From: Holophagales bacterium | GTDB taxonomy: Bacteria; Acidobacteriota; Thermoanaerobaculia; Multivoradales; Multivoraceae | DNA: 64,000 nucleotides | NCBI GenBank assembly: GCA_009845425.1 | Contig: VXZQ01000009.1 | Span: 62,001 to 126,000, forward strand | Reading direction: 5' to 3' | Shown here: in pieces, positions 8,408-18,405 of the stretch | Layout of the letters: each line of letters opens with the position of its first letter | How positions within the stretch are numbered: the stretch's first letter is position 1 | The notes under the pieces: model-generated | What the model saw: only the letters and a program-made list of their open reading frames with translations | Told to the model about the DNA's origin: nothing | Database searches by the model: none | Made by a program: the position numbers and the translations under genes

Positions 8408-10450
8408 TCAGCCGGCGAGCAGGCGACGGGCGCGTTCGGCAATCGCCGCGGCGTTGATGCCGAGGTTCTCGACCAGGTCCCCGTACGGCGCGGAGGCGCC
8501 GAAGCGGTCGAGGCCGAGGACGTCGCCTTCCGAGCCGGTCCAGCGCTCCCAGCCCAGGGTCGCCGCGGCTTCGACGGCCAGCCGGCGGCGGACGTTCGGC
8601 GGCAGCACCTGGTCGCGGTACGCCTCCGACTGCGCCGCAAAGGCCTCCCAGGAGGGCATGCTGACGACGCGGACGGCGTGGCCTTCGGCGGTGAGCTCGG
8701 ACGCCGCGTCGAGAGCGGGAGCGACCTCGGAGCCTGTGGCGATCAGGATCAGGTCGGGATCACCGGCGCTGTCGCTCACGATGTAGGCGCCGCGGGCGAC
8801 GCCCTCGAGCGCTCCGTCTACCGTCGACTCCAGCACCGGCAGCTTCTGGCGGGTGAGGACGAGAGCGCAGGGGCCCGGCGTGTCGAGCGCCAGCGCCCAG
8901 GCGGCGGCGGTCTCGTTCGCGTCCGCGGGCCGAACGACGACCAGGCCCGGCACCGCGCGCAGGTGCGCGAGATGCTCGATCGGCTGGTGGGTCGGCCCGT
9001 CCTCGCCGAGGAACACGGAGTCGTGGGTGAAGACGTAGATCGCCCGGAGCTCCATCAGCGCGGCCAGCCGCAGGCTCGGCTTGAGATAGTCGAGGAAGCA
9101 GAGGAAGGTGCCCCCGTAGGGACGGAACAGGCCGGACAGGGCCAGGCCGTTCATCGCCGCGGCCATCGCGTGCTCGCGCACGCCGAAACGGAAGTGCCGC
9201 GTCGGCGCGCCGGCTGCGTAGTCGCCCTCGCCCTCGAGCAGTGTGTTGTTCGAGCCGGTCAGATCGGCCGAGCCGCCGGCGAGTTCGGGGACCAGGTCCT
9301 TCAGCGCGTTCAGGGTGACCCCGGACGCGGAACGGGTGGCGACCGGGCCGGCCGCCGGGTCGAAGCGGGGCAGTGCGTCGCGCCAGCCGTCCGGCAGGCC
9401 GACGGCCAGACGGCGGTCCAGCTCGGCCGCAGCCTCCGGGTACTCGCGGCGGTAGGACTCGAGCAACCGGGCCCACTCGGCCGCCGCCTCGGACCCGAAG
9501 TCCGCGGCCGGCGCGAACGCCGCGCGGGCCGCGTCGGGCACCAGGAACTCGGGCTCGAGCGGCCAGCCCAGGGCTTCCTTGGTCGCCACCACCTCGTCAC
9601 CGCCGAGTGGCGCTCCGTGCGAGGCGGCGCTGTCCTGCTTGTTCGGGCTGCCGTAGCCGATGTGGGTGCGAACCTGGATCAGGCTCGGGCGGTCGGTTTC
9701 CGCGAGCGCCGCCTCGAACGCGGCATCCAGAGCTTCGATGTCGTTGCCGTCCGTAACAGACAGGGTGTGCCAGCCGTACGCCTTGTAGCGACCGAGCACG
9801 TCCTCGCTGAAGCTCAGGTCCGTCGGACCGTCGATCGTGATCCGGTTCGCGTCGTAGAGCACGTTCAGCTTGCCGAGACCGAGGTGGCCAGCCATCGAGC
9901 AGGCCTCGGAGGCGACGCCTTCCATCAGGTCGCCGTCGCTGGCCAGCACCCAGGTGCGGTGATTGAACAGCACGTGGCCCGGGCGGTTGAAGCGCGCCGC
10001 GAGCAGTTGCTCGGCGATCGCCATGCCGACGGCCGCCGAGATGCCCTGGCCGAGCGGGCCGGTCGTCACTTCGACGCCCGGCGTCAGACCATGTTCCGGG
10101 TGGCCCGGAGTGAGCGAACCGTACTGCCGGAAGTTCCGGATCTCGTCCAGGCTCAGGTCGTAGCCGGCAAGATGCAGGAGCCCGTAGATCAGCGCCGAGG
10201 CGTGGCCGCAGGAGAGCACGAAGCGGTCCCGGTTCGGCCAAAGCGGGTCTTTCGGCGCGAAGCGCAGGTACTTCGTCCACAGCAGCGCCGCCATCGCCGC
10301 CTGGCCCATCGGCGCGCCGGGATGGCCGCTGTTCGCCCGCTCGACCATGTCGACGGCGAGGAAGCGCAGCGTGTCCGTCGCCACATCCAGCGGCTGACGC
10401 TGGGGAGGCCCACCGGTATCGGGCGTTCCGGCGGCCTCGACCTGACTCAT
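8408..10450 (-). CDS. tkt: Transketolase
   Basis: Thiamine-diphosphate enzyme of the non-oxidative pentose phosphate pathway, 680 residues. The ATG at 10450 ([13 protein letters not shown]) is chosen: AGGAA lies about 10 bases upstream and the longer open frame adds an uncharacteristic N-terminus. Motifs in order: [11 protein letters not shown] at the N-terminal substrate/ThDP site, [18 protein letters not shown], the ThDP-binding [13 protein letters not shown], then in the Pyr domain [14 protein letters not shown] with the catalytic glutamate, and [15 protein letters not shown] full-length standard enzyme. Transaldolase is also encoded in this window (59.6 kb), so the pathway is represented at two loci. 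It follows the membrane-anchored unknown gene by 88 bp on the same strand. Confidence 0.97.
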   Translation of the reverse strand: MSQVEAAGTPDTGGPPQRQPLDVATDTLRFLAVDMVERANSGHPGAPMGQAAMAALLWTKYLRFAPKDPLWPNRDRFVLSCGHASALIYGLLHLAGYDLSLDEIRNFRQYGSLTPGHPEHGLTPGVEVTTGPLGQGISAAVGMAIAEQLLAARFNRPGHVLFNHRTWVLASDGDLMEGVASEACSMAGHLGLGKLNVLYDANRITIDGPTDLSFSEDVLGRYKAYGWHTLSVTDGNDIEALDAAFEAALAETDRPSLIQVRTHIGYGSPNKQDSAASHGAPLGGDEVVATKEALGWPLEPEFLVPDAARAAFAPAADFGSEAAAEWARLLESYRREYPEAAAELDRRLAVGLPDGWRDALPRFDPAAGPVATRSASGVTLNALKDLVPELAGGSADLTGSNNTLLEGEGDYAAGAPTRHFRFGVREHAMAAAMNGLALSGLFRPYGGTFLCFLDYLKPSLRLAALMELRAIYVFTHDSVFLGEDGPTHQPIEHLAHLRAVPGLVVVRPADANETAAAWALALDTPGPCALVLTRQKLPVLESTVDGALEGVARGAYIVSDSAGDPDLILIATGSEVAPALDAASELTAEGHAVRVVSMPSWEAFAAQSEAYRDQVLPPNVRRRLAVEAAATLGWERWTGSEGDVLGLDRFGASAPYGDLVENLGINAAAIAERARRLLAG

Positions 10451-10538
10451 CGACGCGTGGTTCCTGTGGGTCGTGGGCGCGGCGGAAGAGGGCGTGGCGA
10501 AGGGCCGGTCAAGCGACGCCAAGCATACATGTCGCTGC

Positions 10539-11327
10539 TCAGGGCTCCTGCAAGGCGGCAAAGCTACGGGAGCACGGGTTCTCCAGGTCGAACTGGGCGA
10601 GCTCCACCGCGCGAGCCACGGCTTCCTTCAGTGCTTCGGGGGTGCCGGGGTCGTTGGCATCGAACCCCATGAGGTCTCGCAAATCGATACCCATCGTTTC
10701 GATGTGCAGGCTGAACAGGGCTTCCCCGCGCAGGATGCGCTGCAGGCCCACGTTCACATCCGTGATCGCCCCGACCAGGCGCGGGTACGCCTCCAGGTGG
10801 GGGAGCAGATTGCCGTCGTCATCGTAGTAGCGACGGTCGCCGTCCCGCTCCATCGGCGCCAGAATCGTGGTCATGAACACGTTCAGGCGGTCGACGTACT
10901 GTCCCAGCGACAGGAGCAGGACTCTGCCCCTCACGACGGCCTGCACCAGAATGCTGTCCAGGGACTCGAAGTTCTGGCTGTCGAAAGCGGCCTGGAGGAC
11001 CCGATCGTCGTAGAGGTAGTAGAACTCGCCCAACGGAATGTCCGGTTCCAGGCCCTCCTCGATCTGCTGGACGACCTGTCTGTGCGGCCGCATGTCCTCC
11101 AGTTGGTCGTGCAGGAACGAGACGAGTATCTCGAAGTCGCAGATCAGGACCTCGCGGTACTTCAGCGCGACGTCCTGTTCGCGCTCGGCCGCCTGGCGAT
11201 TGCCCAGCAGAAAGGCCAGGTAGACGCCGACGAAGACGACGACCAGTTCGATGGCGAAGAACGGCAGGTTCCTGCGCAGCGAGGCGCCGAGGCCGGGAAG
11301 AGCCGGCGGTGTTCGCCTTTCAGCCAT
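10539..11327 (-). CDS. Unknown protein with one N-terminal membrane helix
   Basis: I do not recognise a characterised family. The protein is about 262 residues from the ATG at 11327, which has AGGAAG upstream; an ATG at 11366 would add 13 residues but lacks a Shine-Dalgarno. A single hydrophobic helix ([20 protein letters not shown], about residues 23-42) comes after an RRN-type positive patch, so the bulk is expected to be extracytoplasmic. The remainder is acidic, helical and rich in Leu, Asp and Arg, with a [10 protein letters not shown] segment. Similar one-helix proteins of this size occur near regulators in Acidobacteriota- and Proteobacteria-like genomes, but no function follows. It is co-directional with transketolase and the suf gene run. 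Confidence 0.7.
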   Translation of the reverse strand: MAERRTPPALPGLGASLRRNLPFFAIELVVVFVGVYLAFLLGNRQAAEREQDVALKYREVLICDFEILVSFLHDQLEDMRPHRQVVQQIEEGLEPDIPLGEFYYLYDDRVLQAAFDSQNFESLDSILVQAVVRGRVLLLSLGQYVDRLNVFMTTILAPMERDGDRRYYDDDGNLLPHLEAYPRLVGAITDVNVGLQRILRGEALFSLHIETMGIDLRDLMGFDANDPGTPEALKEAVARAVELAQFDLENPCSRSFAALQEP

Positions 11328-11406
11328 CTCTTCTTCCTGGGCGCGTCGCAACCGGTTCCAGAGCATCGCTTAAGTGAATACAGCCCGTCAAAGACCTGAG
11401 ATCGCT

Positions 11407-11481
11407 CCGGATGCCGGCCAGAACCCTGGTGGCGCGTCCGCGCGCCACCAGCGTCACAGTCCGAGCGCCCGTCAGCGGGCG
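11407..11481. repeat. Intergenic repeat copy A with two strong hairpins
   Basis: Begins with CCGGATGCCGGCCAGAA (11407-11423), identical to 12052-12068. A perfect 11-bp stem follows: CTGGTGGCGCG, loop TCCG, CGCGCCACCAG (11426-11451). A second hairpin, CGCCCG-TCAG-CGGGCG, is at 11466-11481. It lies in the 191-bp gap downstream of the phosphatase-like gene. No T-run follows on either strand, so intrinsic termination is not clear; RNA stabilisation is another option. Confidence 0.8.
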
Positions 11482-11518
11482 GTCGGATGTCAGCCCGGCG
11501 CACCGGCACTTCGCTTCC

Positions 11519-12040
11519 TCAGGGCCTCGAATCAAGATAGCGGTCGACCGCCTTCTCGAGCGCGGCGCTTCGCAACCCGTTCTCCTTCGCGCGGGTGCGC
11601 GCCTCTTCCCGGTCCACATCCTTCCCCGCGACGAGGTAGGCGTAGTACAAAGCACCGACCCGGTTGCCCGAGGCGCAGTGGACGAGCACCGGGCCGTCGA
11701 CCTTGTCCATCGCTTCGATGAAGCGCTCGAAGGTCTCGGGTAGCGCCAGCCGATCCGCGTCCACCGGTACGTTCAGGTAGGGAACGTCCAGGGTCCGGAG
11801 CGCCGCGGGCTCGTCGAAGCCGCGGTCTTCACTCTCCGCGCGCAGGTCCAGGACGAAGGACAGGCCGTCGGCGGCCATCGCCTTGAGCTGGTCCTCGGTC
11901 GGCTGGCCGCCGAAGAGAACGCCGGGCTCGGGGTGCTTCGCGCCGCGCAGGCCGTGGTCCTTCTGTTCGGCGAAGGCGATGGAAGCAATGAGAATCAGAA
12001 CCAACGTCGAAAAGGCAGTCGCAAAGGAAGCGCTACGCAT
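11519..12040 (-). CDS. Exported protein tyrosine phosphatase-like protein
   Basis: A 173-residue protein from the ATG at 12040, beginning with a signal peptide (about residues 1-24, cleavage near IAFA-EQ). The core matches the beta-lactamase-hydrolase/DUF442-type dual-specificity phosphatase fold: VLFGGQPTEDQLKAMAADG, VLDLRAESED, and the P-loop HCASGNRVG with nucleophile Cys122 and Arg127 (C-x4-R spacing written as CASGNR). A general-acid aspartate may be in the VPVDADRL loop. It directly follows sufT on the same strand (51-bp gap containing a hairpin repeat), so it may be co-transcribed with the SUF genes. An exported phosphatase has no obvious part in cytosolic Fe-S assembly. Substrate unknown. 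Confidence 0.82.
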   Translation of the reverse strand: MRSASFATAFSTLVLILIASIAFAEQKDHGLRGAKHPEPGVLFGGQPTEDQLKAMAADGLSFVLDLRAESEDRGFDEPAALRTLDVPYLNVPVDADRLALPETFERFIEAMDKVDGPVLVHCASGNRVGALYYAYLVAGKDVDREEARTRAKENGLRSAALEKAVDRYLDSRP

Positions 12041-12051
12041 CAGAATCTCCG

Positions 12052-12083
12052 CCGGATGCCGGCCAGAAGGCCGGCGCACCCAG
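12052..12083. repeat. Intergenic hairpin repeat, copy B
   Basis: CCGGATGCCGGCCAGAA followed by GGCCGGCGCACCCAG. It contains a perfect 7-bp stem GCCGGCC, tetraloop AGAA, GGCCGGC (12058-12075). It lies in the 51-bp gap between sufT and the phosphatase-like gene, immediately upstream of the latter's ribosome-binding region. Confidence 0.85.
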
Positions 12084-12091
12084 TGTTTGCA

Positions 12092-12433
12092 TCAGAAGAA
12101 CCCCAGTTCGAGTTTCGCGGCCTCGCTCATCATCGCCGGGTTCCACGTCGGATCCCAGACCACCTCGACTTCGGCGTCTTCGACGCCCTCGACGTCGCGA
12201 ACCGTCCGCTCCACATCGCCGGGGAGCGACTCGGCGACCGGGCAGTGCGGCGAAGTCAGGGTCATCTGCAGCCTGACGTGGGCGTCCTGGTCGATCCGCA
12301 CGTCGTAGATCAGGCCGAGTTCGTAGATGTCGACCGGGATCTCCGGGTCGTAGACCGTCTTGAGCGCCTCAACGATGCGGGCCTCGAGGGCCGCCGTGTC
12401 CACCCGGACTCCGCTCGCGGCGATGTCGTCCAT
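12092..12433 (-). CDS. sufT: SufT (MIP18/DUF59) Fe-S assembly factor
   Basis: A 113-residue stand-alone DUF59 protein, implicated in Fe-S cluster maturation. Diagnostic segments are EALKTVYDPEIPVDIYELGL with the following IYDVRI, the conserved LTSPHCPVAESL cysteine motif, and DVEGVEDAEVEVVWDP near the end, which continues into the typical WNPAMMSEAAKLELGF. Length is normal for SufT. It starts with ATG 30 bp after sufU and is the last recognisable member of the suf operon. Confidence 0.95.
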   Translation of the reverse strand: MDDIAASGVRVDTAALEARIVEALKTVYDPEIPVDIYELGLIYDVRIDQDAHVRLQMTLTSPHCPVAESLPGDVERTVRDVEGVEDAEVEVVWDPTWNPAMMSEAAKLELGFF

Positions 12434-12463
12434 TGTCAGTTTCCTCCCGTCCGACGGTACAGC

Positions 12464-12916
12464 CTACTCGGTGGACACCGTCTCCGAGTCCCCGCCCTCG
12501 AGCGCCGCCCGGAGAGCGTGCCACGCCAACGTCGCGCATTTGATCCGCACCGGGTAGTCCTTGACGCCGCTCAGGACCTCCAGCTTGCCGAGGTCGACGC
12601 CGGCCGCCCCGTTGCCGTCGCCGGTCATCAACTTCAGGAAGGAAGCGATCAGCGCCTCCGCCTGCGGCCGTTCGAGACCACGGACAGCCTCCGTCATCAG
12701 GGAGGCGGAGGCGGTCGAGATCGCGCAGCCGACACCCTCGAAGGTCACGGCGTCGACAACTTCGCCGTCGGTGCGCAGGTAGACCTTGACCTGGTCGCCG
12801 CAGAGCGGGTTGTAGCCCTCGGCGCAGGCCGACATCGGCTCGAGCGAGCCGAAGTTCCGGGGCGCGCGGTAGTGGTCGAGGATGACCTGCTGGTAGAGAT
12901 CGCGGAGATCGGACAT
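12464..12916 (-). CDS. sufU: SufU, sulfur-transfer partner of SufS
   Basis: A 150-residue zinc protein that accepts persulfide from SufS. Ligands are visible: Cys39 and Asp41 in NPLCGD, Cys64 in GVGCAISTAS and Cys127 in RIKCATLAW. The roughly 18-residue insertion that separates SufU from IscU is present between the second and third cysteines (region around GDGNGAAGVDLGKLEV). ATG start, 27 bp after sufS. Pairing of SufS with SufU instead of SufE is the arrangement known from Firmicutes, Actinobacteria and several other phyla. Confidence 0.95.
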   Translation of the reverse strand: MSDLRDLYQQVILDHYRAPRNFGSLEPMSACAEGYNPLCGDQVKVYLRTDGEVVDAVTFEGVGCAISTASASLMTEAVRGLERPQAEALIASFLKLMTGDGNGAAGVDLGKLEVLSGVKDYPVRIKCATLAWHALRAALEGGDSETVSTE

Positions 12917-12943
12917 GGCTGCCGGTGGCCTACCCTACGCCCA

Positions 12944-14227
12944 TCAGCCGAAGATCCGCCGCACTTCGTGCAGGCTCGAGACGAGCAGGCCGACTTCCTC
13001 GTGGGTGTTGTACAGCCCGAACGAGGCCCGCACCGTGGCGGGGACGCCCAGCCGTTGCATCAGCGGCTGCGCGCAATGGTGGCCGGCGCGGATCGCCACC
13101 CCCTGCTCGTCGAGGATCGTTGCCACATCGTGGGGGTGGGCCCCGTCGATCACCAGAGACACAACGGCGGCCCGGGGCGAAGCGCCTTCTGTGCCCTGCC
13201 CCAGCACGCGAACCCAGGGGAGATCGTTCAGTACTTCCACAGTATGGGAGAGCAACTCCTGCTCGTGCCGCTCGATCCGATCCAGACCGATCGACTCCAG
13301 GAACTCGACCGCGACACCCAGGCCGATCGCCGGCGCGATCGCAGGCGTTCCCGCTTCGAACCGCTGCGGCGGCGCCGCGTACTCGCTGCGCTCGAGGGTG
13401 ACCCGCGTGATCATCGCGCCGCCGCCGTGGTACGGAGGCATGGCCGTGAGCAGCTCGCGCCGGCCCCAGAGCACGCCGATGCCGCCGGGGCCGTACATCT
13501 TGTGGCCCGAGAAGGCGTAGAAGTCGCAGCCGAGCGCGGCGACGTCGACAGTCATGTGCGGCACCGCCTGCGCGCCGTCGACGACCACGGCCGCATCCGA
13601 GCGGGCACGGGTCAGTTCGACCACGGCCGGGATGTCGTTGACCGTGCCGAGCGCGTTCGAGACGTGGGTCACAGCGACCACCCGGGTGCGCTCGTTGAGC
13701 ATGCCGGCGAACGCCTCCAGATCGAGTTCACCGTCGTCGGTGATCGGCGCGGCGCGCACCCGGGCGCCGGTCTGCTCGCAGACGAGCTGCCAGGGGACGA
13801 TGTTCGAGTGGTGCTCCATCTCGGTCAGCAGCACTTCGTCGCCGGGCGCAAGAAGCGGCCGGCCGTAGCTCTGGGCAACCAGGTTCAGGCTCTCGGTCGT
13901 GCCGCGCGTGAAGACGACCTCATGGCTGTCCGGAGCGCCGATGAAGCGCGCGACCTTGCCGCGCGCCGCTTCGTACGCGTCGGTCGACTGCTCGGACAGC
14001 GCGTGGACGCCACGGTGGGCGTTGGCGTAGTAGGTGCGGTAGCAGTCGTTGACCGCGTCGATCACGACCTCCGGCCGCTGCGCGCTGGCGGCGTTGTCGA
14101 GGTAGACCAGCCGGTGGCCGTGCACCTCCCGCGCGAGGATCGGAAACGAGGCGCGCAGCCGCTCGACATCGAGAGCACCGGCCGCCGGTGGCCGCTCCCC
14201 GTCTGCCAAGGGCGCCGGAGCCGTCAT
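12944..14227 (-). CDS. sufS: Cysteine desulfurase SufS
   Basis: PLP enzyme that mobilises sulfur from cysteine for the SUF machine; 427 residues from the ATG at 14227, four bases after the sufD stop. Landmarks: LDNAASAQRP near 44-53, TRGTTESLNLVA, MEHHSNIVPW, VVVDGAQAVPHM, the PLP lysine Lys243 in FSGHKMYGP, and the active-site Cys385 in RAGHHCAQPLM. This is a class II (SufS/CsdA) desulfurase. The open frame extends upstream, but those residues overlap sufD in a second frame and are not part of the protein. Confidence 0.96.
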   Translation of the reverse strand: MTAPAPLADGERPPAAGALDVERLRASFPILAREVHGHRLVYLDNAASAQRPEVVIDAVNDCYRTYYANAHRGVHALSEQSTDAYEAARGKVARFIGAPDSHEVVFTRGTTESLNLVAQSYGRPLLAPGDEVLLTEMEHHSNIVPWQLVCEQTGARVRAAPITDDGELDLEAFAGMLNERTRVVAVTHVSNALGTVNDIPAVVELTRARSDAAVVVDGAQAVPHMTVDVAALGCDFYAFSGHKMYGPGGIGVLWGRRELLTAMPPYHGGGAMITRVTLERSEYAAPPQRFEAGTPAIAPAIGLGVAVEFLESIGLDRIERHEQELLSHTVEVLNDLPWVRVLGQGTEGASPRAAVVSLVIDGAHPHDVATILDEQGVAIRAGHHCAQPLMQRLGVPATVRASFGLYNTHEEVGLLVSSLHEVRRIFG

Positions 14228-14231
14228 CTGC

Positions 14232-15593
14232 CTACCGCGGTCCGCCGCCGTTGAGGCTCGCGAGCAACCGGCTCTCCAGGTCCTGCCGGAGCGGCTCGTG
14301 GGACGCTTTCTCGACCAGCTCCCGGGCGAAGGCGTAGACCAGCATCGAGTGGGCCTGCTCGCGCTCGATGCCGCGAGAGCGCAGGTAGAAGAGCGCTTCC
14401 TCGTCCAGCCGGCCGATCGTCGAGCCGTGCGTGCAGCGTACGTCGTCGGCGAAGATCTCAAGTTGCGGATTGCTGTTGGCCAGCGCCGACTTCGACAGGA
14501 GCAGGTTGCGGTTCGTCTGCTTGGCGTCCGTCTTCTGCGCCGCCTGATGCACGTAGATGCGGCCGTTGAACACCGAACGCGCCCGGCCGTCGAGGACGCC
14601 CTTGTAGAGCTGGTGACTGGTCGTGTGCGGCTGCCGGTGCTCGACCCGCATGTGGTTGTCCACGAACTGGGAACCGTCGATGACGTAGAGGCCGTCGAGC
14701 GTGCAGTGGGAGCCCTCGCCGTCGAGCAGCCCCACCGTGTCGTTCCGCACCAGGCCGCCTCCGAACGCCAGGGACGAGGAGTCGAAGGACGCGGAGCGCT
14801 CGAGCTGCGCGTGCTGAAAGCCGAGGTGGAACGCGTCGGTCGCGTCGGCCTGAAGCCGGGTGTGGTGGAGCACCGAGCCCGCGCCGCAGACGAACTCCGA
14901 CACCGGGCAGACGAAGTAGCCGCCGGCCTTCGGGTCGACAGCGGCGAAGGTCTCGATCACCGAAGCCTGGCTGTTCTCGCCGGCGATCACGAGCAGGCGC
15001 GGAAAGCTGACCTCGACGGCGGGCGTTCCGTCGCCGGACTCCGCGGCGGGCGCCGCGGGAGCGTTGAGCCAGAGCACCTGCAACGGCTGCTCGACGACGG
15101 CTCCATCCGGAATCACGATCGCCGCGCCGTCCTCGAACAGGCCGGTGTTGAGGGCCGCGAACGGATGCACGCCCGCGTCGGCGCTGCACGAGGCGCGGCC
15201 GGAGGCGTAGGCGCCGAGATGCTCAAGGACCGGTTCCGTGTCGCCGCCGGCGCCGGGTTCCGCCAGAGCCACCGCGGTGACCTGCCTCGGCGGCGACGAG
15301 ACCTCCGGCGCGTAGCGGCCGTTCATGAACACCATCCGGGGACAGTCCGGGTAGAGAAAGCGGGCGGCCTCGCCGCCCTGGAGCGGGCGCCGCGAAGCCG
15401 CTGCCGGCGCCGCGCGCAGCAGCGAACCGAGGTTCGTCTGCCGCCACTCCTCGTCGCGACCGGTCGGGAAGCCGGCGGCCTCGAAGCGCTCGATCGCCTC
15501 CTGGCGCCGCGCACGCAGAACCTCCGGCTCGGCGCCGCGGCGAGCGTAGAGATCGAGATATGGAGCCGTGGAGCGGCCGCTGACGACGGTCAC
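14232..15593 (-). CDS. sufD: SufD, scaffold subunit
   Basis: Component of the SufBC2D Fe-S scaffold complex, 453 residues. The start is GTG at 15593, four bases after the sufC stop, with GGAG upstream. The N-terminal helical region has the typical GRDEEWRQTNL segment. The beta-helix core follows, ending in the conserved DAKQTNRNLLLSKSALANS, QLEIFADDVRCTHGSTIG and LFYLRSRGI signature, in which the conserved Cys and His of SufD are present. Length is normal. Confidence 0.95.
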   Translation of the reverse strand: MTVVSGRSTAPYLDLYARRGAEPEVLRARRQEAIERFEAAGFPTGRDEEWRQTNLGSLLRAAPAAASRRPLQGGEAARFLYPDCPRMVFMNGRYAPEVSSPPRQVTAVALAEPGAGGDTEPVLEHLGAYASGRASCSADAGVHPFAALNTGLFEDGAAIVIPDGAVVEQPLQVLWLNAPAAPAAESGDGTPAVEVSFPRLLVIAGENSQASVIETFAAVDPKAGGYFVCPVSEFVCGAGSVLHHTRLQADATDAFHLGFQHAQLERSASFDSSSLAFGGGLVRNDTVGLLDGEGSHCTLDGLYVIDGSQFVDNHMRVEHRQPHTTSHQLYKGVLDGRARSVFNGRIYVHQAAQKTDAKQTNRNLLLSKSALANSNPQLEIFADDVRCTHGSTIGRLDEEALFYLRSRGIEREQAHSMLVYAFARELVEKASHEPLRQDLESRLLASLNGGGPR

Positions 15594-15597
15594 TGGC

Positions 15598-16353
15598 TCA
15601 GACTCCGGACGAACCGTTGGTCAGGCCGGTGTAGCCCTTCTCCTCGAGTTCGAGCGCCAGCTCGCTGCCGCCGGAGCGGACGATCCGCCCATCCAGGAGC
15701 ACATGGACGTGGTCGGGCACGATGTAGTTCAGCAGTCGCTGGTAGTGGGTGATGACGACGAACGCCCGGTCCTCGCTCCTTAGCGCGTTGACCCCGGCCG
15801 CCACCGTCTTCAGCGCGTCGATGTCCAGCCCGGAGTCCGTCTCGTCGAGGACGGCGAGCCGGGGTTCGAGCACCGCCATCTGGAGGATCTCGTTCCGCTT
15901 CTTCTCGCCGCCCGAGAAGCCCTCGTTGACGGGGCGCCGCAACAGCGCCTCGTCCACGTCGACCAGTTCCGCGCGCTTGCGCAGCAACTGGAGAAAGTCC
16001 ATGGCGTCGAGTTCGTCCTCGCCCCTGGCCTTCCGGATCGCGTTGAGCGCGGCCTTGAGGAAGTAGCTGTTGCCGACGCCCGGGATCTCGACCGGGTACT
16101 GGAAGGCGAGGAAGAGGCCGGCATGGGCTCGCTCTTCCGGGGCCATCTCCTGCAGGTCGTCGCCATCCAGTTCCAGCGAGCCGGCCGTGACGTCGTAGTC
16201 CTCCCGGCCCGCGAGCACCTGGGCCAGCGTGCTCTTGCCCGAGCCGTTAGGCCCCATCACCGCGTGGACCTCGCCGGCGTTCACCTCGAGATCCACACCC
16301 TTCAGGATTTCCTGTTCTTCGACCTTCGCGTGAAGGTCACTCACCCTCAGCAT
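15598..16353 (-). CDS. sufC: SufC, ATPase of the SUF scaffold
   Basis: ABC-type ATPase that drives conformational change in SufBD; 251 residues from the ATG at 16353 (MLRVSDLHAKVEEQEIL), with GGAGAG about 8 bases upstream. Walker A GPNGSGKST is at 34-42; the SufC-specific signature EGFSGGEKKRNEI and Walker B LAVLDETDSGLDIDAL follow, then the switch histidine in VITHYQRLL. It lies 69 bp after sufB. Function is well supported by family and by position between sufB and sufD. Confidence 0.97.
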   Translation of the reverse strand: MLRVSDLHAKVEEQEILKGVDLEVNAGEVHAVMGPNGSGKSTLAQVLAGREDYDVTAGSLELDGDDLQEMAPEERAHAGLFLAFQYPVEIPGVGNSYFLKAALNAIRKARGEDELDAMDFLQLLRKRAELVDVDEALLRRPVNEGFSGGEKKRNEILQMAVLEPRLAVLDETDSGLDIDALKTVAAGVNALRSEDRAFVVITHYQRLLNYIVPDHVHVLLDGRIVRSGGSELALELEEKGYTGLTNGSSGV

Positions 16354-16422
16354 TGCTGTATCTCTCCGTGCGGCGTCTTTCCGGCCGCTTGCGGTCCTGG
16401 CCAACGCCGGCCCCCCGAAGGG

Positions 16423-17870
<1,448 letters not shown>

Positions 17871-17871
<1 letters not shown>

Positions 17872-18326
17872 CAGGAGTTACTCCCCAGCGGAATCAGCGC
17901 GGAGGCGGCGGGCCGGCCGGCGAGAAAGTCGGAGCGCGCCATGTCCTCGATCGTGACCCCTTCGAGAGCCCTGCGAACGGCCCGGTCGATCCGCTGCCAG
18001 TTCTCCCGCACGCGGCAGAACGCCTCGTAGGAACACTCGTCGTCAGAGTGCTCGCTGCACTGGGTCAGGGCGATCGGGCCCTCGAGCGCGAAGATCACGT
18101 GCGCGACGCTGATCTTCGCCGCCGGACGCGCGAGTTCGTAGCCGCCGTGGACGCCGCGGTGAGAAACCAGCAAGCCGGCCCTCGCGAGCATCTTGAGGAT
18201 CTTGCTCACCATCGCGGGCGGCAGGTGCGTCTGCAGCGCCAGCTCAGCCGCCGCAGTCTGCCCGGTCAGGGCCAGTTGGCTCATCAGGACGATCCCGTAG
18301 TCGGCTTGCTTGGTCAGTCGGATCAT
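17871..18326 (-). CDS. sufR: Rrf2-family SUF operon regulator
   Basis: A 151-residue winged-helix DNA-binding protein expected to sense Fe-S status and control the suf operon it heads. The ATG at 18326 gives the canonical Rrf2 start [20 protein letters not shown]. The recognition helix region is around [19 protein letters not shown], followed by the wing [12 protein letters not shown]. Three cysteines, Cys90, Cys98 and Cys104, match the Fe-S ligand positions of IscR (92, 98, 104). Its stop overlaps the sufB start by one base. A dyad 18 bp upstream is a candidate operator for autoregulation. TIGR02944-type SUF regulator is the likeliest subfamily. Confidence 0.93.
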
Positions 18327-18343
18327 GGCGGCGAAACGGGGAC

Positions 18344-18362
18344 CCGAATAGTCCCGATTCGG
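18344..18362. promoter_or_regulatory. Candidate SufR operator
   Basis: Perfect inverted repeat CCGAAT-N7-ATTCGG centred 27 bp upstream of the sufR ATG, in the 79-bp space shared with the divergent reductase-like gene. A weak TACTCT -10-like box (minus strand, 18363-18368) adjoins it, which would put the dyad over the transcription start. Position and symmetry suggest a repressor site; binding is inference. Confidence 0.45.
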
Positions 18363-18405
18363 AGAGTAGCAGCTTGCGCCTTGGAGCGCTACCGTGTGAG
18401 TCGCC

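Noticed and set aside
8678..10672. Long open frame antisense to transketolase
   Set aside because: High GC creates long antisense frames; the translation is Arg/Val-rich with no family motif, while the opposite strand has full transketolase signatures. Similar antisense frames at 11933-14254, 16123-18030, 20084-22336, 22014-23822, 24109-25626, 33171-34814 and 61090-62883 were dropped for the same reason.
12464..12916. IscU instead of SufU
   Set aside because: The SufU-specific insertion before the last cysteine is present and the neighbours are suf genes, with no hscA, hscB or fdx.
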